From: Archivesica marissinica
Taxonomy: Eukaryota > Mollusca > Bivalvia > Venerida > Vesicomyidae
Assembly (NCBI GenBank): GCA_014843695.1
Contig: CM026387.1
Location: forward strand, 73,195,749-73,259,748
DNA: 64,000 bases
Direction of reading: 5' to 3'
Within the stretch, counting starts at the first letter, position 1, and the number at the start of each line of letters is the position of its first letter. The notes below the pieces were generated by a model. That model was not told the origin of the DNA. It was given only the letters and a program-made list of their open reading frames with translations, and did not search any database. This document shows, one piece after another, positions 42,507 to 55,321 of this stretch. The position numbers and the translations under genes are program-made.

Positions 42507-42774
42507 AATATGAATAATCGGATTATATTTCACTTATGAACATAGAAAGCTATTATTATACCAGCCACCACTCCAGATATTACCATACAGACTCGCCATT
42601 AACACCAGATTATGGCCTAGTGGTGGTCTCCGGTCAAAAATAAATATAAAATTACTTTTTTTTATGTATTTATGGTATCCATAATTACGTTTTTAGAACA
42701 GAAAGCGCTCTGACACTGAAAATGTCTTCAACTTGTAGTCATAAACTAGCCAAACATGCAATTTATACATGGTC

Positions 42775-42998
42775 TTATCAGCGAGCTTGTCTTATAGGCG
42801 AGTGCATGCCAAAACCCACATGACCAAAGTAGGGGGTCGTCTTATAAGTGAGCTTGTCTTATAGGCGAGTGCATGCCAAAACCCACATGACCAAAGTAGG
42901 GGGTCGTCTTATAAGCGAGCTTGTCTTATAGGCAAGTGCATGCCAAAACCCACATGACCAAAGTAGGGGGTCGTCTTATAAGCGAGCTTGTCTTATAG
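42775..42998. repeat. 67-bp array cut by the assembly gap
   Basis: Unit AGCGAGCTTGTCTTATAGGC then GAGTGCATGCCAAAACCCAC and ATGACCAAAGTAGGGGGTCG; more than three copies before the run of N. Confidence 0.92.
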
Positions 42999-43998
42999 NN
43001 NNNNNNNNNNNNNNNNNNNNNNNNNNNNNNNNNNNNNNNNNNNNNNNNNNNNNNNNNNNNNNNNNNNNNNNNNNNNNNNNNNNNNNNNNNNNNNNNNNNN
43101 NNNNNNNNNNNNNNNNNNNNNNNNNNNNNNNNNNNNNNNNNNNNNNNNNNNNNNNNNNNNNNNNNNNNNNNNNNNNNNNNNNNNNNNNNNNNNNNNNNNN
43201 NNNNNNNNNNNNNNNNNNNNNNNNNNNNNNNNNNNNNNNNNNNNNNNNNNNNNNNNNNNNNNNNNNNNNNNNNNNNNNNNNNNNNNNNNNNNNNNNNNNN
43301 NNNNNNNNNNNNNNNNNNNNNNNNNNNNNNNNNNNNNNNNNNNNNNNNNNNNNNNNNNNNNNNNNNNNNNNNNNNNNNNNNNNNNNNNNNNNNNNNNNNN
43401 NNNNNNNNNNNNNNNNNNNNNNNNNNNNNNNNNNNNNNNNNNNNNNNNNNNNNNNNNNNNNNNNNNNNNNNNNNNNNNNNNNNNNNNNNNNNNNNNNNNN
43501 NNNNNNNNNNNNNNNNNNNNNNNNNNNNNNNNNNNNNNNNNNNNNNNNNNNNNNNNNNNNNNNNNNNNNNNNNNNNNNNNNNNNNNNNNNNNNNNNNNNN
43601 NNNNNNNNNNNNNNNNNNNNNNNNNNNNNNNNNNNNNNNNNNNNNNNNNNNNNNNNNNNNNNNNNNNNNNNNNNNNNNNNNNNNNNNNNNNNNNNNNNNN
43701 NNNNNNNNNNNNNNNNNNNNNNNNNNNNNNNNNNNNNNNNNNNNNNNNNNNNNNNNNNNNNNNNNNNNNNNNNNNNNNNNNNNNNNNNNNNNNNNNNNNN
43801 NNNNNNNNNNNNNNNNNNNNNNNNNNNNNNNNNNNNNNNNNNNNNNNNNNNNNNNNNNNNNNNNNNNNNNNNNNNNNNNNNNNNNNNNNNNNNNNNNNNN
43901 NNNNNNNNNNNNNNNNNNNNNNNNNNNNNNNNNNNNNNNNNNNNNNNNNNNNNNNNNNNNNNNNNNNNNNNNNNNNNNNNNNNNNNNNNNNNNNNNNN
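42999..43998. other. assembly gap of 1,000 N
   Basis: A run of exactly 1,000 undetermined bases with a different array on each side. The round length suggests a placeholder, so the true distance is unknown. Open frames reported across it are meaningless. Confidence 0.99.
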
Positions 43999-46900
43999 CG
44001 CTGTAGGTTCGACTCTCTTGCCTGCCCCTCACCGCTGTACCCTCACCGCTGTAGGTTCGACTCTCCTGCCGGCCCCTCGCCGCTGTATGTTCCACTCTCC
44101 TGCCTGCCCCTCACCGCTGTAGGTTCTACTCTCCTGCCTGCCCCTCACCGCTGTAGGTTCGACTCTCCTGCCTGCCCCTCACCGCTGTAGGTTCGACTCT
44201 CCTGCCTGCCCCTCACCGCTGTAGGTTCGACTCTCCTGCCGGCCCCTCACCGCTGTAGGTTCGACTCTCCTGTCTGCCCCCTCACCGCTGTAGGTTCGAC
44301 TCTCCTGTCTGCCCCTCACCGCTGTAGGTTCGACTCTCCTGCCTGTCCCTCACCGCTGTAGGTTCGACTCTCCTGCCTGCCTCTCACCGCTGTACCCTCA
44401 CCGCTGTAGGTTCGACTCTCCTGCCGGCCCCTCACCGCTGTAGGTTCGACTCTCCTGCCGGCCCCTCACCGCTGTATGTTCGACTCTCCTGCCGGCCCCT
44501 CACCGCTGTAGGTTCGACTCTCCTGCCAGCCCCTCACCGCTGTAGGTTCCACTCTCCTGCCTGCCCCTCACAGCTGTAGGTTCCACTCTCCTGCCTGCCC
44601 CTCACAGCTGTAGGTTCGACTTTCCTGCCGGCCCCTCACCGCTGTAGATTCGACTCTCCTGCCTGCCCCTCACCGCTGTAGGTTCGAGTCTCCTGCCTGT
44701 CCCTCATTGCTGTAAGGTTCGAGTCACCGCTGTACACCCTCACCGCTGTAGGTTCGACTCTCCTGCCGGCCCCTCACCGCTGTAGGTTCGACTCTCCTGC
44801 CTGCCCCTCACCGCTCGACTCTCCTGCCGGCCCCTCACCGCTGTAGGTTCGACTCTCCTGCCGGCCCCTCACCGCTGTAGGTTCGACTCTCCTGCCTGCC
44901 CCTCACCGCTGTAGCACCCCCCCCCCCCCCCTCACCGCTGTAGTTCGACTCTCCTGCCTGCCCCTCACCGCTGTAGGTTCGACTCTCCTGCCTGCCCTCA
45001 CCGCTGTAGGTTCGACTCTCCTGCCTGCCCCTCACCGCTGTAGGTTCGACTCTCTGCCTGCCCCTCACCGCTGTAGGTTCGACTGCCTGCCCCCTCACCG
45101 CTGTAGGTTCGACTCTCCTGCCGCCCCTCACCGCTGTAGGTTCGACTCTCCTGCCGGCCCCTCACCGCTGTAGGTTCGACTCTCCACTCTCCCCCCTCAC
45201 CGCTGTAGGTTCGCTGCCTGCCCTCACCGCTGTAGGTTCGACTCTCCTCCTGCCCCTCACCGCTGTACACCCCTCACCGCTGTAGGTTCGACCCCCCCCC
45301 CACCCCCCCACCCACACCCCCCCACCCACACCCCCCCACTCTCTGCCTGCCCCCACACCCCCCCCCCCACCCACACCCCACCCCACCCACACCCCCCCCC
45401 CACACCCAACCCCCACCGCTGTAGGTTCGACTCTCCTGCCTGCCCCTCACCGCTGTACCCTCACCGCTGTAGGTTCGACTCTCCTGCCGGCCCCTCGCCG
45501 CTGTATGTTCCACTCTCCTGCCTGCCCCTCACCGCTGTAGGTTCTACTCTCCTGCCTGCCCCTCACCGCTGTAGGTTCGACTCTCCTGCCTGCCCCTCAC
45601 CGCTGTAGGTTCGACTCTCCTGCCTGCCCCTCACCGCTGTAGGTTCGACTCTCCTGCCGCCCCTCACCGCTGTAGGTTCGACTCTCCTGTCTGCCCCCTC
45701 ACCGCTGTAGGTTCGACTCTCCTGTCTGCCCCTCACCGCTGTAGGTTCGACTCTCCTGCCTGCCCTCACCGCTGTAGGTTCGACTCTCCTGCCTGCCTCT
45801 CACCGCTGTACCCTCACCGCTGTAGGTTCGACTCTCCTGCCGGCCCTCACCGCTGTAGGTTCGACTCTCCTGCCGGCCCCTCACCGCTGTATGTTCGACT
45901 CTCCTCTCACCGCTGTAGGTTCGACTCTCCTGCCACCCTCACCGCTGTAGTTCCACTCTCCTGCCTTCTGTAATGCCTGCCCTCAGCTGTAGGTTCGACC
46001 CTGCCGCCCCTCACCGCTGTAGGTTCTACTCTCCTGCCGGCCCCTCACCGCTGTAGGTTCGACTCACCCTCACCGCTGTAGGTTCGACTCTCCTGACCGC
46101 TGTAGGTGCCCCTCCCGCTGTAGGTTCACTGCGCTGTATCAGCCCCTCACCGCTGTAGCTGTCTGCCCCTCACCGCTGTAGGTTCGACTCTCCTGCCTGC
46201 CCCTCCCGCTGTAGGTTCGACCTGCCTGTAGCTGTTCGATCACCTCGACTCTCCTGCCTGCCCGCTGTAGGTTCAGCTGTAGGTTCGACTCCTCGCTGTA
46301 GGTTCGCCTGTGCCCCTCACCGCTGTAGGTGCCCCCCTCACCGCGACTCGCCTGGCCCCTCACCGCTGTAGGTTCGTGCCTGCCCTGTCACCCTCACCGC
46401 TGTAGGTTCGAACCCCTCGACTCTCCTGCCTCTCACCGCTGTAGGTTACTCTCCTGCCTGCCCCTCACCGCTGTAGGTTCGACTCTCCTGCCTGCCTTTC
46501 ACCGCTGTAGGTTCGACTCTCCTGTCTGCCCCCTCACCGCTGTAGGTTCGACTCTCCTGCCTGCCCCTCACCGCTGTAGGTTCGACTCTCCTGCCTGCCC
46601 CTCACCGCTGTAGGATCGACTCTCCTGCCTGTCACCGCTGGATTCGACTCTCCTGCCTGCCCCTCACCGCTGTAGGTTCGAGTCTCCTGCCTGTCCCTCA
46701 CTGTAAGTTCGACTCTCCTGCCTGCTGTAGGTTCGGCATGCCCCTCACTGTAGTTCGACTCTCCTGCATGCCCCTCACCGCTGTAGGTTCGACTCTCCTG
46801 CCTGCCCCTCACCGCTGTAGTTCGACTCTCCTGCCCCTTCACAGCTGTAGGTTCTACTCTCCTGTCTACCCCTCACCGCTGTAGGTTCGACTCTCCTGCC

Positions 46901-48875
46901 TGCCCCTCACCGCTGTAGGTTCGACTCTCCTGCCTGCCCTCACCGCTGTAGGTTCGACTCTCCTGCCTGCCCCTCACCGCTGTAGGTTCGACTCTCCTGC
47001 CTGCCCCTCACCGCTGTACCCTCACCGCTGTAGGTTCGACTCTCCTGCCGCCCCCTCACCGCTGTAGGTTCGACTCTCCTGCCGCCCTCACCGCTGTAGG
47101 TTCGACTCTCCTGCCTGCCCCTCACCGCTGTAGGTTCGACTCTCCTGCCTGCCCCTCACCGCTGTAGGTTCGACTCTCCTGTCTGCCCCCTCACCGCTGT
47201 AGGTTCGACTCTCCTGCCTGCCCCTCACCGCTGTAGGTTCGACTCTCCTGCCTGCCCCTCACCGCTGTAGGTTCGACTCTCCTGCCTGCCCCTCACCGCT
47301 GTAGATTCGACTCTCCTGCCTGCCCCTCACCGCTGTAGGTTCGAGTCTCCTGCCTGTCCCTCATTGCTGTAGGTTCGACTCTCCTGCCTGCCCCTCACCG
47401 CTGTAGGTTCGACTCTCCTGCATGCCCCTCACCGCTGTAGATTCGACTCTCCTGCATGCCCCTCACCGCTGTAGGTTCGACTCTCCTGCCTGCCCATCAC
47501 CGCTGTAGATTCGACTCTCCTGCATGCCCTTCACCGCTGTAGGTTCTACTCTCCTGTCTACCCCTCACCGCTGTAGGTTCGACTCTCCTGCCTGCCCCTC
47601 ACCGCTGTAGGTTCGACTCTCCTGCCTGCCCCTCACCGCTGTAGGTTCGACTCTCCTGCCGGCCCCTCACCGCTGTAGGTTCGACTCTCCTGCCTGCCCC
47701 TCACAGCTGTAGGTTCGACTCTCCTGTCTGCCCCCTCACCGCTGTAGGTTCGACTCTCCTATCTGCCCCCTCACCGCTGTAGGTTCGACTCTCCTGTCTG
47801 CCCCCTCACCGCTGTAGGTTCGACTCTCCTGCCTGTCCTTCACCGCTGTAGGTTCGACTCTCCTGCCTGCCCCTCACCGCTGTAGGTTCGACACTCCTGC
47901 CTGCCCCACACCGCTGTATGTTCGACTCTCCTGCCTGCCCATCACCGCTATAGGTTCTACTCTCCCCGGCCCCTCACCGCTGTAGGTTCGACTCTCCTGT
48001 CGGCCCCTCACCGCTGTATGTTCGACTCTCCTGCCGGCCCCTCACCGCTGTAGGTTCGCTCTCCTGCCGGCCCCTCACCGCTGTAGGTCGACTCTCCTGC
48101 AGGCCCCTCACCGCTGTAGGTTCGACTCCTGCCTGCCCCTCACCGCTGTAGGTTCGACTCTCCTCTCTGCCCCTCACCGCTGTATGTTCGACTCTCCTGC
48201 TGCCCCTCACCGCTGTAGGTTCGACTCTCCTGCCTGCCCCTCACCGCTGTAGGTTCGACTCTCCTGTCTGCCCCCTCACCGCTGTAGGTTCGACTCTCCT
48301 GCCGGCCCCTCACCGCTGTAGGTTCGACACTCCTGCCTGCCCCTCACCGCTCTAGGTTCGACTCTCCTGCCTGCCCCTCACCACTGTAGGTTCGACTCTC
48401 CTCTGCCCCTCACCGCTGTAGGTTCGACTCTCCTGCCGGCCCCTCACCGCTGTAGGTTCGACACTCCTGCCGGCCCCTCACCGCTGTAGGTTCGACTCTC
48501 CTGTCTGCCCCTCACCGCTGTAGGTTCGACTCTCCTGCCGGCCCCTCACCGCTGTAGGTTCGACTCTCCTGTCGGCCCCTCACCGCTGTAGGTTCGACTC
48601 TCCTGTCGGCCCCTCACCGCTGTAGGTTCGACTCTCCTGCCGGCCCCTCACCGCTGTAGGTTCTACTCTCCTGCCGGCCCCTCACCGCTGTAGGTTCGAC
48701 TCTCCTGCCGGCCCCTCACCGCTGTAGGTTCTACTCTCCTGTCTGCCCCCTCACCGCTGTATGTTCGACTCTCCTGCCGGCCCCTCACCGCTGTAGGTTC
48801 GAGTCTCCTGTCTGCCCCTCACCGCTGTAGGTTCGACTCTCCTGCCGGCCCCTCACCGCTGTAGGTTCGACTCTC
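43999..48875. repeat. 34-bp minisatellite, about 140 copies
   Basis: Unit CCGCTGTAGGTTCGACTCTC then CTGCCTGCCCCTCA. The segment GCCCCTCACCGCTGTAGGTT plus CGA is nearly the same as the pre-B-box region of SINE F. Block 43999-44530 recurs at about 45415-45900 (offset about 1417 bp). Indel-rich zones lie at 45290-45420 (poly-C) and 45960-46440. Confidence 0.96.
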
Positions 48876-49254
48876 ACTGAGCGTATCGAATTATTTCACA
48901 TGAATCCAACATTTAGCCTGGGTTCCAGTCTGTCGAGTTTACTACTTGCATAAACAAGAATGGGACACCAAATGCTCTCCCTTAAAATTAGTATGCAAAC
49001 ACCATACCACATCTGGCAATATGGGCAGTTAGCACCCCCCCCCCTTCAAGAATTAATTTGCGAACTATACTGACACCATAACACACTGTGCACTTTTATA
49101 TTGAGCGTTACTTTTTCGTTACAAATTTTAGAATTAAGGATTTTACTATCATGAGTGAAGAAAATAATCATTCACACATTGCATTAATATTTCGTACATG
49201 TTGATACCAAATTTGCCTATATATTTTTCTAAAATGATATACATTTTACTTCCA
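48876..49254. other. unassigned sequence
   Basis: End of the array into ordinary AT-rich sequence; a C run near 49036. No gene seen. Confidence 0.4.
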
Positions 49255-49430
49255 AGGCAAGTGCACAGTACGGTGGTCGCCAAATCGGACAGGTGGGTTT
49301 TCCCCGGGTACTCCGGTTTCCTCTCACATGAATGACCACATATACGCTTTCACCTGCGCCAACAAGCGTGATTAATATAAGTTGTTAGAACTTGCTTCGC
49401 AGTCGTTGTACAATAAATAAAGTTTTTAAA
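49255..49430 (+). mobile_element. SINE family D, copy 2 (head missing)
   Basis: GGTGGTCGCCAAATCGGACA, CCGGGTACTCCGGTTTCCTC, ending CAATAAATAAAGTTT. Confidence 0.85.
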
Positions 49431-49569
49431 AAAGTGCAGTTTCTTTTTGGTGTCAGTATACTTGCTTCCCGATTGAAACATAGCAAAATTATGTTTAATT
49501 TACAATGAAAGAAGCAGTCGTAATATTACCGTTGGCTGCAACTGGTGCGTTGTGTAATGATCCCCCAAT

Positions 49570-49800
49570 CTCTACATTAGCGAGCTCGCTTCTCACCAAT
49601 GCAACCCGGGTTCGATCCTCGGACCGGGAAGTATGTTAGATGGTACGGTGGGTGCCAGATCGGACAGGTGGGTTTTCTCCGGGTACTCCGGTTTCCTCCC
49701 ACACGAATGACCACATAATTATACGCTTTCATCCGCGCCAATGAGAGTGATTAATATAAGTTGTTAGAACTTACTTCGCAATCGTTGTAAAATAAAAGTT
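49570..49800 (+). mobile_element. SINE family D, copy 3
   Basis: GCGAGCTCGCTTCTCACCAA, B box GGGTTCGATCCTC, body TCTCCGGGTACTCCGGTTTC, tail AATAAAAGTTT. Confidence 0.87.
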
Positions 49801-50091
49801 TAAACTGTACATGTTTGAATTCCGTGATGATCATTGAGGCGCTGTCACGTCCTGCCGTCCTCACTTTAACTGGTATCAAGTTCATACTTAGTGGTATCTC
49901 AGAATGTTAGCAACAATTTGGTGTCAAGTTTATCTTTATCTTTCTATCATTAGATGTTCTTGACTTATGTGTTTTTAACTTGTTATCTGCACTGTGTTGG
50001 GTTTGTTCTGGTGCGACTCAATTATATGGCAAGTACATGATCAAGTACGGCAGAAACGTATATTTAAAGCCATTATCAAATTAATGACTTT

Positions 50092-50307
50092 CTGTAGTTT
50101 ATATTTTGTTCAAATCTTAGATTCTGAGAATTGTTGTGTAATTTAGTAGTTTATATTTTGTTCAAATCTTAGATTGTGAGAATTGTTGTGTAATTTAGTA
50201 GTTTATATTTTGTTCAAATCTTAGATTCTGACAATTGTTGTGTAATTTAGTAGTTTATATTTTGTTCAAATCTTAGATTCTGACAATTGTTGTGTAATTT
50301 AGTAGTT
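50092..50307. repeat. 52-bp tandem repeat, four copies
   Basis: AGTAGTTTATATTTTGTTCA then AATCTTAGATTCTGACAATT and GTTGTGTAATTT. Confidence 0.93.
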
Positions 50308-50404
50308 TTATTTCCCAGAATGTGTTATTAATGTTATATCAACGACTAGTAGAGATGAGTACCATTTCTGGCGGTAAAATACATGAGAGTTCTCGATTAC
50401 TTGG

Positions 50405-50525
50405 TATATATTTTAATAGACCTCATTCCTGATATAATCCATCATAACGGGAGCAGGCAGGGAGGAGCTAAGCTGGTTGCTAAAGGACACCTCCACCGTT
50501 GTTCTGGTGGGGCTCGAGTTCACAT
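50405..50525 (-). mobile_element. SINE family H, copy 7 (fragment)
   Basis: CCTCATTCCTGATATAATCC and GGTGGGGCTCGAGTTC, the head end of the family. Confidence 0.6.
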
Positions 50526-50654
50526 TCCCTCGGTTTAATTCTTTCTTTGATATATACGGAAATACACGCATGGTTCTATGGAGTATATATATGATCCTGA
50601 AGCCGCCAAACAATAGAACATATTCTGGTTGAACATCGAAACATGAAGCCTTCA

Positions 50655-51530
50655 TATTGGAGATCGTGTGATGTTAAACATCTCAAAGCAAGCAACCTTC
50701 ATATCGGAGATCTTGTAACGTTAAACATCTCAAAGCAAGCAATCTTCATATCGGGAGATCTTGTAACGTTAAACATCTCAAAGCAAGCAATCTTCATATC
50801 GGAGATCTTGTGATGTTAAACATCTTGAAGCAAGCAACTTTCATATTGGAGATCGTGTGACGTTAAACATCTTGAAGCAAGCAACCTTCAATCGGAGCTC
50901 TTGTGACGTTAAACATCTCAAAGCAAGCAACCTTCATATTAGAGTTCTTGTGACGTTAAACATCTCAAAGCAAGCAACCTTCATATCGGAGATCTTGTGA
51001 TGTTAAACAACTCAAAGCAAGCAACCTTCATATTGGAGATCTTGTGACGTTAAACATCTCAAAGCAAGCAACCTTCATATCGGAGATCTTGTGATGTTAA
51101 ACAACTCAAAGCAAGCAACCTTCATATTGGAGATCTTGTGACGTTAAACATCTCAAAGCAAGCAACCTTCATATTGGAGATCTTGTGACATTAAACATCT
51201 CAAAGCATGCAACCTTCATATCGGAGATCTTGTGACGTTAAACAACTCAAAGCAAGCAACCTTCATATTGGAGTTCTTGTGAAGTTAAACATCTCAAAGC
51301 ATGCAACCTTCATATCGGAGATCTTGTGACGTTAAACATCTCAAAGCAAGCAACCTTCATATCGGAGATCTTGTGACATTAAACATCTCAAAGCAAGCAG
51401 CCTTCATATCGGAGATCTCGTGACGTCAAACATCTTGAAGCATGCAACCTTCATATCAGAGATCTTATGACATTAAACATCTCGAAACATGAAGCCTTCA
51501 TATCGGAGATCTTGCTAAACTTCTCGAAGC
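50655..51530. repeat. 47-bp minisatellite, about 18 copies
   Basis: Unit GCAACCTTCATATCGGAGAT then CTTGTGACGTTAAACATCTC and AAAGCAA. Confidence 0.94.
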
Positions 51531-51944
51531 AAGAAATATTCAAATCACCTAAATACACTCAAAACAGTAAAATAAACCACTATAAAAGTCAGACATTAAG
51601 TCAATAAGGTATATCAATCTTAATAAATAGCTACTTCATTCTTATATTGTTATATATTGTGGTATTTCGGTGCCTTTCGATATTTCTAGTAACACTATTT
51701 AATGAAATACTAAAGTTACAAATGAAACAATAGTATTAAATATCTTTTATTATACATTTCTTCTATACATTAAAATCTAACAAAGCAGTTACAAAATACA
51801 TGTAGGTAAAATAATGCTGTATTACAGAATAAATGACACATATTCCAAACAAAAACGATCCATAGTTTGTTTGGTTCCCATTGAAACATAGTGACCATCA
51901 GCTTAATCTAAGTCTAAATAAATAGTAAATATCAATAACCTTAA
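51531..51944. other. unassigned AT-rich sequence
   Basis: No exon, SINE or TIR element recognised. Confidence 0.35.
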
Positions 51945-52455
51945 CTAATGGTTTTACAATATACGCGGTGTAATGAACACGGTGTCCGCCTTGTGCAAAT
52001 GGTTTTACAATATCCGTGGTGTAATGAACACGGTGTCCTCCTTGTGCAAATGGTTTTACAATATCCGCGGTGTAATGAACACGATGTCCGCCTTGTGCAA
52101 ATGGTTTTACAATATCCGCGGTGTAATGAACACAGTGTCCGCCTTGTGCAAATGGTTTTACAATATCCGCGGTGTAATGAACACGGTGTCCGCCTTGTGC
52201 AAATGGTTTTACAATATCCGCGGTGTAATGAACACGGTGTCCGCCTTGTGCAAATGGTTTTACAATATCCGCGGTGTAATGAACACGGTGTCCGCCTTGT
52301 GCAAATGGTTTTACAATATCCGCGGTGTAATGAACACGGTGTCCGCCTTGTGCAAATGGTTTTACAATATCCGCGGTGTAATGAACACGATGTCCGCCTT
52401 GTGCAAATGGTTTTACAATATCCGTGGTGTAATGAACACGGTGTCCGCCTTGTAA
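51945..52455. repeat. 51-bp minisatellite joined to a SINE head, 10 copies
   Basis: Unit AAATGGTTTTACAATATCCG then CGGTGTAATGAACACGGTGT and CCGCCTTGTGC. 51 bp is 17 codons, so up to four frames are open across it. The last unit runs straight into SINE H copy 8. Confidence 0.95.
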
Positions 52456-52640
52456 CCGTAAGGTTGTGAGTTTGAACCTCGTCATAACCACAGTGGTGAC
52501 GTGTCCATAGGCAAGACACTTATTACCTCTTCTCTCTCTCCGTCATTGCGATGGATTCCTCAGGAATGAGGTCTCGAGAGCGATAAACTAATGTTGTTAA
52601 ACTTGTTTTGCAATTGAGCTAAAAAGTAAATTTGTATTAA
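52456..52640 (+). mobile_element. SINE family H, copy 8
   Basis: Remaining head GTTGTGAGTTTGAACCTCGT (B-box-like), then GCGATGGATTCCTCAGGAAT and GAGGTCTCGAGAGCGATAAA, ending CAATTGAGCTAAAAAG. Confidence 0.8.
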
Positions 52641-52784
52641 CCGAATAATTTAAATACAAACACAGAACCGTCGTTCCAATAGCAGTGTACTAGATCTCTA
52701 CCGTTGTTTTACTACTGTACAATCATTAACATGTGTGTTTATTTAAAATTAATATGTACATAATAGGAAATTATGTAGGAAATG

Positions 52785-53065
52785 TGATCTGTACAAAATG
52801 TGCGCAAGAAGCGTGTAGGAAATGTGTAGGAAATGTGTAGGAAATGGCGAATGTGTGGAACATTTGCAGTGTGTGTAGGAAATATGGAGATTTAATGTGA
52901 ATGAAATAACGAATGTGTCGAAAATTTGCACAAGAAATGTGTAGAAAATATGTAAAAATGTGTAGGAAATGGGGAATGTGTAGAACAATTGCAAGATGTG
53001 TGTTGGAAATGTGTAGAAAATGTGTAGGAAAACTATAAGAAATATGTAGAAAAGACCGAAGAGAT
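52785..53065. repeat. irregular GTGTAGGAAAT-rich repeat
   Basis: Many copies of ATGTGTAGGAAATG with uneven spacing. Two minus-strand frames (52749-53105, 52771-53136) come from it. Confidence 0.8.
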
Positions 53066-53290
53066 AATACAACCTGATAATTTGCATATTTCCTGCATTT
53101 GTCAAATCTCTTGTAGCAAATTGCTAGCATGTTCACTAAGGATTGCTTCTAAGTTTTAAACACTATATATTTATAATCAAGTTAACAGATAAATTACAGC
53201 TACTTAAAAACAGGATTTTGGTAAATATTTGATCGGATGCTCTATGTGACATTGAAAACTGTTCTCTGGATAATCTGTATCCGCAATTAC

Positions 53291-53708
53291 TGTGCTTTCA
53301 AAGTAAAGTAATAATACCGTTGGAATATTACACTACTGTATAGGTAAGGCAATATACGATAGCTTACAGGTACTGTGCTTTCAAAGTAAAGTAATAATAC
53401 CGTTGGAATATTACACTACTGTATAGGTAAGGCAATATACGATAGCTTACAGGTACTGTGCTTTCAAAGTAAAGTAATAATACCGTTGGAATATTACACT
53501 ACTGTATAGGTAAGGCAATATACGATAGCTTACAGGTACTGTGCTTTCAAAGTAAAGTAATAATACCGTTGGAATATTACACTACTGTATAGGTAAGGCA
53601 ATATACGATAGCTTACAGGTACTGTGCTTTCAAAGTAAAGTAATAATACCGTTGGAATATTACACTACTGTATAGGTAAGGCAATATACGATAGCTTACA
53701 GGTACTGT
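53291..53708. repeat. 83-bp tandem repeat, five nearly identical copies
   Basis: TGTGCTTTCAAAGTAAAGTA then ATAATACCGTTGGAATATTA and CACTACTGTATAGGTAAGGC. Near-perfect identity implies recent expansion. Confidence 0.95.
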
Positions 53709-54079
53709 GATTTATTATTTATAGTTTAAAATATCTATAATGTAATGACTGCTAACAACCTGACTTACCTATAATGCAATAGTGTATCGAATGTTTGTTT
53801 ACAACCGTTATTACTTTACTTTGACAGCTCAGTACCAACATATACAAACACACATAAACAAACATAGAAAAATAAACACAATGTACAATATTACAAAAGT
53901 GGAAAAACTGCACAAAGACAATGACAAGACAATCTGTACAAAAGATATGATAAGATAGTAGTACTGTCCTATAGAGTATGCAAACATCTCGGCTAATCAT
54001 CTGAAATGAGAAAGAAACATTTTAAACCTTACTTATTTTACAACAATTGCGAAGCTTTAAAGTTTAACAACTTAAATTA
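53709..54079. other. unassigned sequence
   Basis: A-rich; a minus-strand frame at 53752-54000 has no recognised domain. Confidence 0.35.
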
Positions 54080-54275
54080 ACTATTCTCGTTAGCGCGGAT
54101 GAAAGTGCATACGTGGTATTTCCTGTGGGAGGAAACCAGATAACATGGAAACAACCCACCTGTCTGATCTGGAAACCACAGTACCATCTCACACACCTGC
54201 AGGCCTGAGGATTGCACCCGGGTTGCAATGGTGAGAAGTGAGCGTGCTAACCATAGCACTAATCGGAGAACCAGT
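54080..54275 (-). mobile_element. SINE family D, copy 4
   Basis: Reverse copy: GCGCGGATGAAAGTGCATAC, AATGGTGAGAAGTGAGCGTG, CTAACCATAGCACTAATCGG. Confidence 0.82.
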
Positions 54276-54600
54276 GTAAAATGCTTAAAACAACATTCTC
54301 GGCATTTTATCGGCATACGAACAGAAGGAGTTTAAATCTGTAATAAAACATCATTTAGCGAGCGACGTCAATTTACTAGCATTTTTGCAGTTTTGCAACG
54401 TCATTTACTAATAACACAAACTATTTTTGCACTTTTTAGCTATTTTGGTCATGTTAGATTCGAAATGATATTAGTATTTGCGTTATTTATAGTTGAATAA
54501 AACATGGTTTGTCATTCACAGAGCTGGATTAACTATGCGTCAGAACTCCAAACCATGTTTTATTCGTAAATAAATAACTAAAAGACAAATGCTTAAATAA

Positions 54601-54840
54601 AGACACATTCTCCACTCCTGCTCTCCCATACAAAATCATTGAATATCAAATACACATTCTCCACTCCTGCTCTCCCATACAAAATCATTGAATATCAAAG
54701 ACACATTCTCCACTCCTGCTCTCCCATACAAAATCATTGAATATCAAAGACACATTCTCCACTCCTGCTCTCCCATACAAAATCATTGAATATCAAATAC
54801 ACATTCTCCACTCCTGCTCTCCCATACAAAATCATTGAAT
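54601..54840. repeat. 49-bp tandem repeat, five copies
   Basis: ACACATTCTCCACTCCTGCT then CTCCCATACAAAATCATTGA and ATATCAA; flanked on both sides by family G pieces. Confidence 0.94.
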
Positions 54841-54984
54841 TAGTTCATGCCCAATCATGATTTTTATTAGAATTATTCAGTTATAAGAATTGTATTTGTA
54901 TTTGCGTTATTAATAGTGAAATAAAACAATTAACCGCGTATGTATATACAGCCTGTGCGGTTAACTCCTTCATGTCAGAACTCA

Positions 54985-55210
54985 AAACCATGTTTTATTC
55001 AACTCTAAATAATGCAAATATAACTTTGATCATCACATAACCAAAATATCTAAAACAACTTTAAAATAGTTGGTGTTATAATGTGTAAATGGTGTGTAAA
55101 TAATGTCACAAAACTAACAAAAATGCTAGTAAGATGATGTCAGGTTTAATGCCACTAGCTAAACAATTTAACCTTGTTTTATTGCAAATTGAAACATGGT
55201 AAATATTCCT
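54985..55210. mobile_element. interspersed repeat family G, copy 2
   Basis: CTCAAAACCATGTTTTATTC to AAACATGGTAAATATTCC, as at 35272-35495. Confidence 0.6.
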
Positions 55211-55321
55211 TCTTTGCAAATATAGACTAAATGCTGAGCAATGTTAGAATGCCTATTTCACCCGTGATACAGCAAGAGGACAATGTTGAAATTTTATATA
55301 AAATCAAATTAGGAGAATTGA

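Noticed and set aside
42926..44190. ORFs spanning the N run
   Set aside because: Mostly undetermined bases translated as X.
53291..53708. Another splice-site array (TATAG then GTAAGG in each 83-bp unit)
   Set aside because: GTAAGG is present in each unit, but no exon could be found beside it, so there is no basis for calling these real donors.
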